19,270 nt of DNA from Pigoraptor vietnamica. Taxonomy: Eukaryota; Opisthokonta; Filasterea. The position numbers and the translations under genes were made by a program. The notes beneath the pieces are model-generated. The model saw only the letters and a program-made list of their open reading frames with translations, was not told the DNA's origin and made no database searches. Each line of letters starts with the position of its first letter. Position 1 is the first letter of the stretch. Positions 1 to 19,270 of this stretch are shown here, in pieces. The stretch is taken from assembly GCA_943704525.1 (NCBI GenBank), contig CALSCQ010000972.1, forward strand, positions 1 through 19,270, given 5' to 3'.

Positions 1-14
1 TTTTCTCCACCAAC

Positions 15-16
<2 letters not shown>

Positions 17-76
<60 letters not shown>

Positions 77-88
77 ACACACACACAC
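17..88. repeat. (AC)n microsatellite in upstream COMMD10 intron
   Basis: Almost pure AC dinucleotides, interrupted by a CCC near 74-76. It lies 5' of a pyrimidine-rich stretch and the candidate 3' splice site at 138-139, so it is probably intronic. On the COMMD10 sense strand it reads CA, the opposite polarity to the intronic repeats of the receptor gene. Confidence 0.85.
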
Positions 89-139
89 GCCATCGAACTT
101 TGTCTGTGCCCATCTTTCTCTCTCCTATTGCTCGTCCAG

Positions 140-1062
140 GCTGCGCCGGCGTGCGAATTCTGCTTATGTATCACGCGCGCGTCTGGTGAAATGTGGCGTG
201 CACTTCGTTATTTCTCGTCTCAAACATTTCACTTCCACACGCACACAGGCGCAATCGTTCTCTGCGGTGTGGGCGCGCGAGGGGTCCAAGTACGTCTCGC
301 GTCTGCGCGACCAGCCGTTCTTCCCGACCCGCCTTGCTACGGTCAACTGGTCGCTCAACCTCCAAATGTCCACGGTGCGTGACGCGTCACGCCGCATGCG
401 AATGCCGTGTTGCAGTTATCGCATGGAGAAGTGCTGCTTAGCGTGTATAGTGTGCCGTGACGTATGTGTTGTCCGCGATATGTCGCACTAGTCGTGGGTT
501 GGCTGTCGTTTCTCTAGCGTGAGAATGTGCTTTGACGTCCGCGTTGCGAGTTGTGGCTTGGTTGTCTTTATATATGGAGTCGATGCCTCTGTTGTATAGC
601 TGAGCCCTCCCGTGAATTTGCATTCGCCCACTTACAAATTCTTGTCCACAACTGTCTTGCGGTGGACGCAGGCGTCGCTCGCGAAGCTCAAATCCCCGGC
701 CGCCTTCTTTGACCTCGGCCTCGAGAGCGAGAACGGAGAGGTGTGTGCGCGTGTTACAAGCGACACAGTCGCTACATTACTCCTTTCTGTGCAAACTCAC
801 TCTCTCTCTATCTGTCAATGTGTCGAGGGTTCAACACATGTAGTAGTCTTGAACTGAGGTCTATATGTCGATGGAGGCCGTGATTGGATGCGCCGGTCCC
901 CAGTTTGCGGCTCAGCATGCACCTCGCACGTCTCGCGCTCACGCACCCCGCTGTTCCCATTCGCAGAAAGAGCACGCGCGCATCGAGTTCAGCCACTCGC
1001 AGTTGCTTGACCTCTACAACCAACTCGAGACGGTGCAGGAACAACTCGACCAGCTCAGTTGA
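140..1062 (+). CDS. COMMD10: COMMD10-like COMM-domain protein, C-terminal part (5' end outside window)
   Basis: Spliced from exons 249-374, 672-740 and 967-1062 (TGA 1060-1062); 140-185 is a plausible but weaker upstream exon (acceptor AG 138-139, donor GTGAAA). The three firm exons join in phase 0 with donors GTGCGT and GTGTGT and acceptors ending in CAG. The product contains TVNWSLNLQMS, AKLKSPAAFFDLGLES and EFSHSQLLDLYNQLETVQEQ and ends LDQLS. As I recall it, human COMMD10 has the same layout: a Trp-x-Leu-Asn-Leu-Gln-Met strand, AKLKSPQ, then EFSH and a final helix ending QLDSLT. COMMD proteins form the hetero-decameric ring of the Commander complex, which with CCDC22/CCDC93 recycles membrane cargo from endosomes. 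The C-terminal COMM domain, present here almost whole, mediates assembly. Only the N-terminal helical domain is missing. Another COMMD paralogue is possible, but the AKLKSP motif and the C-terminal helix favour COMMD10. Confidence 0.85.
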
Positions 1063-1266
1063 GAGCCCCCCCAATTACATGTGGCGTGGCCCATGTCGTG
1101 CCCGGGTGTGTCAGTAGTAATGGGAGTGGGAGCGTTGAACGTTCCGTTTCTCGTGACACCACGATGCATTGGAGTAGAAAGTGTGGTCGCGCTAAGGAAG
1201 GCGTCGACATGTCAGTTTACTCGGTTTGCAAAGCGTGGTTTTGAGCGCGCGCGCGAGTGAGAGTCA

Positions 1267-1364
1267 GACACACATGCACGCACACACACACATGCACGCA
1301 TACACACACACACACACTCACACACACACACACACACGCACACACACACATGCACGCACACACG
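1267..1364. repeat. Interrupted (CA)n microsatellite with TGCACG insertions
   Basis: CA dinucleotides broken by ATGCACGC and ATACAC variants, about 200 bases after the COMMD10 stop codon. The regular interruptions suggest an older repeat than the pure arrays elsewhere in the window. Confidence 0.85.
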
Positions 1365-1551
1365 AGTGTTTGACAGAATGGCCCTCAGAATTCGACAAAG
1401 GGTTACACATCAAGGCCCTGTTGCGTGGGATGCACAGCCGCTGCTGCCGCCAGATCGGCGAAGATTTTGAACGGCCTTCGCTTTCGCCTTTTGTTTGTGC
1501 TTTCGAATGAACCAAAACGGTTTTTACGTTTTTTTTTTTTTTGGTGTAACA

Positions 1552-1559
1552 TGACGTCA
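1552..1559. promoter_or_regulatory. CRE-type palindrome TGACGTCA
   Basis: A perfect eight-base palindrome matching the bZIP (CREB/ATF) half-site pair, about 360 bases upstream of the proposed SEL1-like start. A single 8-mer is weak evidence; the same sequence also occurs inside a receptor exon near 19155, where it is explained by coding. Confidence 0.2.
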
Positions 1560-1962
1560 GGGATTTTTTGGCCACGACGGGTCGCCGTAGGACAAAAAGA
1601 AAAAGAAAAAACACACAGAAGCCGCGAAGCGTACGCAAAAGGCGAAAAAAAAAGCAACAACAGCACAACAACACGCGAGTCGCTTGTTCGTCGAAGGGAG
1701 CTCTACTCGATCGCATCAAGAATGCTGCGGCTGTGTTCCAAGGCTGCTGCGCTGCCGTGCCCGGGCTGCGGCGCGTCTGTAACACCCCGTCGCCGTTCGT
1801 CGCGCTCAACGTCCCTCCGTTCCACGCGACTGCGCAGCGCACTCCTGCTTTCGTCGGGGTCGCGCGCCCCCATTCGTCGCTGGGCGTTGCGTCTCGACCG
1901 ATGCGAAGGGTCCGATGATGTCGAGTGTTACACGCGTTAACGCGCATCCCACCGCGCTGGGG

Positions 1963-3153
1963 GCGGTCGACCTCGCCGCGCTGCATGCCCATGGGGAGCA
2001 ACTCATCCACGGCTACGGGATTCGCAAGGACGTGCGCGCGGGAGTTCGCGCTCTTCGCCGTGCGGCGGCTGCCGGCACATCCCCTCGTGCAATTCGCTCG
2101 TGAAGCTGTTTCTTTGCCACCAACTCCGCGATCCCGAGTCGGAGTACTCCAAGAATCTGCGGAAGGAGCTCAGCGTGAAGGGCGTGGGGCTTCGGCCCGA
2201 AGAAGCGGTGGCGCTCGCGATGACGTCGGCCGAGTTGCGCGATCCGGAGGGCCTGGCACTCTATGGGACGCTGCACGGGCTGGGCGTGCCGGGCGTTCTG
2301 CCGCGTGACAACAACGAGGCGGGTCGCTGGTACGAAGAGGCGTTCAACCTCGGTTCGGAGGCGGCGATTCACGCGGTGAAGGAGGGCGAGTACATGGTCA
2401 CTCCCTTTGACCACATGAGCGACGGCGACGTCAAGGCGGCTGCGGTGCGCGGTGACGCGGACGCGATTCGCTGCTACGGCCTGCGTCTGGAGCAACTCGC
2501 AAAGAAGCACGGCAAGGACCACGTGCGGGAGGAAGTGCTCTGGCTGAAGTGGGCGGCGGAGGAACGCGGGGACCGCGCGGCGCAGAGGGCGCTCGTGTGG
2601 CTCCACAAGAACGACGCGTTGACGAAGGACATGGAACCTTACGTTACCCAGTGGCATCGGTTGGAGGCGATGGACGGGGATCGGAACGCCCAGCACCTCT
2701 ACGGGATGATGCTGCGCAAGGGGTTGGGCGGCGCAAAGAAGGACGTGGCGGAGGGCCTCGTCTGGCTTGAGCGCGCGGGCGAGGCGGGGCACGCGGAGGC
2801 GCTCGTGGACGCCGCGACCTTCCTCACGGACAGGGGCGCGGACGAGGACTGCAGGCGCGCCGTGCGTCTCTTGCGAAAGGCCGCCGACCTGAAAAACTCG
2901 GACGCGATGGGAATGCTCGCGCGCGCGCTCTCGAACGGCCGCGGCGTCGAAAGGAACGAGGCGGAAGCGTTTGCGTGGCTGAAGAGGGTGGTCGACTACC
3001 ACGCGCCGAACGCGACAATGGTCGCGAGGCTCGGTGCGGCCTACATCAACGGCAAGGGCGTGGCGAAGGACTTTCAGCAAGGCATGGCACTGATGCGGCG
3101 TGCGGCCGAAGCTGAGGACGTGGGTGCGGCTCGATTTTTGGCCACGTATGTGC
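1963..3153 (+). repeat. SEL1-like duplication copy A
   Basis: Begins with VDLAALHAHG and ends after RRAAEAED. The matching nucleotides in copy B lie 1325 to 1327 bases downstream over the full length, so the two copies have stayed nearly collinear. The coding frame is intact from about 2076 onward. Confidence 0.85.
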
Positions 3154-3167
3154 AGTTGCCGCTCGAT

Positions 3168-3287
3168 TGCCTTCAGTTCGTGGACGACATCTCCTTGGAA
3201 AGCCCCCCGTCCGCGTCTACCGGCGCGTCTACCGGCGCCTCATGCCCACCGCAAGCACAGGCTCCTACAGCCGATGTGCAGCCAGCA
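3168..3287 (+). other. Ser/Thr/Pro/Ala linker between the two SEL1-like copies
   Basis: A low-complexity linker with a short doubled TGAS motif (a 12-base tandem repeat near 3218-3241) separates the helical repeats of copy A from those of copy B. It has the composition of an interdomain spacer. Confidence 0.6.
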
Positions 3288-4467
3288 GCCGTGGACCTCG
3301 CCGCGCTGCACGCCGAGGGATTGCAACGCCTCTTGGGCAAGGGCCGTCGGAAGGACGTGGCGGAGGGAATGCGCCGCCTTCGCGAGGCCGCGGCCGCCGG
3401 TCACGCCGCCTCGTGCAATGTCTTGTGCGCGCTGTTTGCGGGCCGTACTAAGCAGTATTTGCCGCAAAGCTTCGCTCACTTTAAGAAGTTTTGCGGCGAC
3501 CTCCCGACAAGCCTGGATGCGGGACACGTCGGGGCCGAAGAGGCTGTCGCGCTCGTGAGTCGTTCGGCGTCGATGCGCGATCCCGAAGGCATGCTCCTGT
3601 ACGGGTGCTTGCACATGTCCGGCCTGACGGGCCTTGTCAAGAAGAACGTTGACGAGATGCGGCGCCTCGCGCGCGAGTCGGCGGCTCTCGGGCACGCGGA
3701 GGCGGGCTTTCTGGCGAACATGCTCGAATACGCGAACACTGGGTACGAAGGGCACGGCGACGCGGAGGTCAGCGCGGCTGCAGCTCGCGGCGACGGCGCC
3801 GCCATTCGCTTCTACAGTCAGCGGGCGTTGTTGGCTGCCCACTCGAAGGACGAGACGAGCGAGGATGTGCGGGCAAGGGTCCGCTGGCTGCTGCAGATGG
3901 CGGAGGGCGGCAACGTTGACGCGCAGAAGGCGCTCGTCATGTTGCACAACGGGGGCATCCTGGAGCCCGACGTGTGGCCCTCGGTCAGGTTGGTGTGTGG
4001 CGGAGGCGTTGAGCGGCGGTCTGGAAGCGCTGTTCCACTATGGCAAGAAGCTGTGCGAGGGTGATGGTGGTTGAAACAGAACGTGGCGGAGGGCCTTGTC
4101 TGGCTTGAGCGTGCAGGTGCGGCGGGCCACACGGGCGCGCTGAGGACTGCCGCCAGAGTGCTGGAGAGGGGAAGACCTGCCGCGCGCCGCTCGTCTCTGG
4201 CGCAAGGCGGCCGAACTGAACGACCCCAAGGCGATGGAGCGGCTCTCAAATATCCTGATTCTGGGCGACGGCGCTGAACGGGACGAGGCCGAGGCGTTCT
4301 AGTGGCTGAAGAAGATCGTCGACTACCACCTCCCGACCGTGGAGAGGGTCACGCAGCTCGCGGCATGCTACATGGGCGGGGTTGGGGTCGCGAGGGATGT
4401 GCAGCGTGGCGCAGAGCTGTTCAGGCGTGCGGCGGAGGCCGAGGAGGAAGCCGCAGAACTCGCTTGA
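3288..4467 (+). repeat. SEL1-like duplication copy B, degenerate in its 3' half
   Basis: Begins with VDLAALHAEG, matching copy A. Frame and protein similarity hold to about 3975. After that the homology continues but hops frames: EALSGGLEALFHYG, then NVAEGLVWLERAGAAGH, then EDLPRAARLWRKAAEL, then, after the TAG at 4300-4302, WLKKIVDYH and RRAAEAEEEAAELA. Confidence 0.8.
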
Positions 4468-4548
4468 AGGACTGCTGGATAACAACGGGGGGGGGGAGTG
4501 TGTAGAGGGTAGAGCCGAGAATACATTTTTTTTTTTTAATTGCGACAC

Positions 4549-4567
4549 CGACAGACAGACAGACAGA
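4549..4567. repeat. Short (GACA)n tetranucleotide run
   Basis: About four to five GACA units directly after a poly-T/AATTGCGAC junction, downstream of the SEL1-like gene. Confidence 0.7.
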
Positions 4568-4975
4568 CTGCCGTCGATCGGGTGATTACGCCAACACCGT
4601 TTGTGGGCGGGGATCGGGGACTATCTGTTCAGTTCCCGCGAACAAGAGGTCCTCGACATGCCCCACGGACCTCACTGTGTGGCGCACCACCGCCGGCCGT
4701 AAAGATGCCACACACAGGCACACAAACGCCACAATTGAACGTGTAACGCATACGCACTTGTATTGGAAGGATGTAACGCACAGCGCACACTCTAAGCAAC
4801 ACGCGCAAAAACATAAGCGGAGACGATCCGCTGTCCCTTCGTTTCTTTCAAGACTCGTTCTCGCGCTGCCACTCCGCGCGCTGGCGACGACCGTCGTCCT
4901 CTGCACGACGCTTGTCCTGCGGGTGGAGAATGAATCGTCAGAAGGAGCGCAGTGTGTTTTTATGTGCGGTATGTA

Positions 4976-4980
<5 letters not shown>

Positions 4981-5071
<91 letters not shown>
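4981..5071. repeat. (GT)n microsatellite next to the receptor stop codon
   Basis: About 45 pure GT units on the plus strand. They end 38 bases from the receptor stop codon at 5109-5111, so in receptor mRNA this would be a (CA)n tract in the 3' untranslated region. Confidence 0.9.
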
Positions 5072-5073
<2 letters not shown>

Positions 5074-5108
5074 TGTTGCCAGCACAAGAGAGAAGGGCGA
5101 TGCAGGAT

Positions 5109-19270
<14,162 letters not shown>

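Larger units (their letters stand above)
1063..1914. other. Non-coding interval between COMMD10 and the SEL1-like gene
   Basis: No convincing gene. It holds the COMMD10 3' flank, a CA-rich microsatellite (1267-1364), a poly-T run (about 1529-1542), the palindrome TGACGTCA (1552-1559) and an A-rich purine tract (about 1598-1665). Open frames here are Arg/Ser/Lys-rich and unlike any family I know. The stretch from about 1700 to 1914 is open in more than one frame and could be 5' leader of the SEL1-like gene. Confidence 0.6.
1915..4467 (+). pseudogene. SEL1-like repeat protein, internally duplicated and frameshifted
   Basis: Two tandem copies of a SEL1-type repeat domain. SEL1 repeats are TPR-like helical hairpins used as protein-binding scaffolds; the partner is unknown. 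Typical strings are EAGRWYEEAFNLGSEAA, AEGLVWLERAGEAGHAEA, AVRLLRKAADLKNSDAMG and EAEAFAWLKRVVDYH. The first ATG is at 1915 (another at 1918). Reading is lost near 2075, where copy A has GGCACATCC and a missing C would restore the frame used by copy B. The long open stretch that follows runs to a TGA at 4062-4064, and its first in-frame ATG is only at 2220. Copy B then needs one frame change between about 3975 and 4007, one near 4070 and one near 4170, and has TAG at 4300-4302 where copy A has an Ala codon. Its clear homology ends at TGA 4465-4467. I see no signal peptide, no transmembrane segment and no intron. Either it is a decaying pseudogene or the assembly has several errors; a truncated protein from 2220 to 4064 could still be made. 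Confidence 0.65.
4468..5108. other. Convergent intergenic interval
   Basis: No supported gene. Contents are a poly-T run (about 4526-4537), a GACA tetranucleotide run (about 4549-4567) and the GT array at 4981-5071. It must hold the 3' untranslated ends of both the SEL1-like gene (plus) and the receptor gene (minus). I see no unambiguous polyadenylation signal on either strand. Confidence 0.6.

Noticed and set aside
1722-1940. Open frame beginning MLRLCSKAAALPCPG as a mitochondrial presequence for the SEL1-like protein
   Set aside because: It is in a different frame from the SEL1 repeats and ends at 1940; no splice sites join it convincingly.

Overview
The window is nuclear DNA of a GC-rich eukaryote, most likely a free-living protist. 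Coding runs are broken by short GT-AG introns, protein families are eukaryotic (COMMD10, inositol-trisphosphate receptor), and long CA/GT microsatellites are common. I cannot name the lineage from sequence alone.

Layout. (1) About 1-1062, plus strand: the 3' half of a COMMD10 gene (COMM domain, Commander/CCC complex), with its 5' end outside the window. (2) 1063-1914: non-coding 3' flank with a CA-rich microsatellite, a poly-T run and an A-rich tract. (3) 1915-4467, plus strand: an intronless SEL1-like repeat gene made of two tandem ~1.3 kb copies. It carries a one-base frameshift in copy A, and frame changes plus an internal TAG in the 3' half of copy B, so it looks like a decaying pseudogene or a badly error-hit gene. 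(4) 4468-5108: intergenic, with poly-T, a GACA tetranucleotide run and a long GT microsatellite. (5) 5109-19270, minus strand: one large gene filling about three quarters of the window. I could splice it from 28 exons into about 2,820 residues of an inositol 1,4,5-trisphosphate receptor / Ca2+ release channel, lacking only the extreme N-terminus. It has beta-trefoil/MIR repeats, an IP3-binding core, RIH and RIH-associated armadillo regions, six transmembrane helices, the linker zinc finger and a C-terminal coiled coil.

Main points of interest. The receptor keeps many IP3-contacting residues, but the usual GGGVGD-type selectivity filter is not recognisable. Nearly all its introns begin GTG, and seven carry long GT repeats on the sense strand, always on the donor side. 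One intron holds a tandem duplication of its own 3' splice site. One exon of 91 bases is found only by splicing phase and homology. The SEL1 gene is a tandem self-duplication caught in decay.

The three genes are not an operon and have no obvious shared pathway. The SEL1-like and receptor genes are convergent, their stops about 640 bases apart. All family assignments come from my knowledge of the families; no database search was run.
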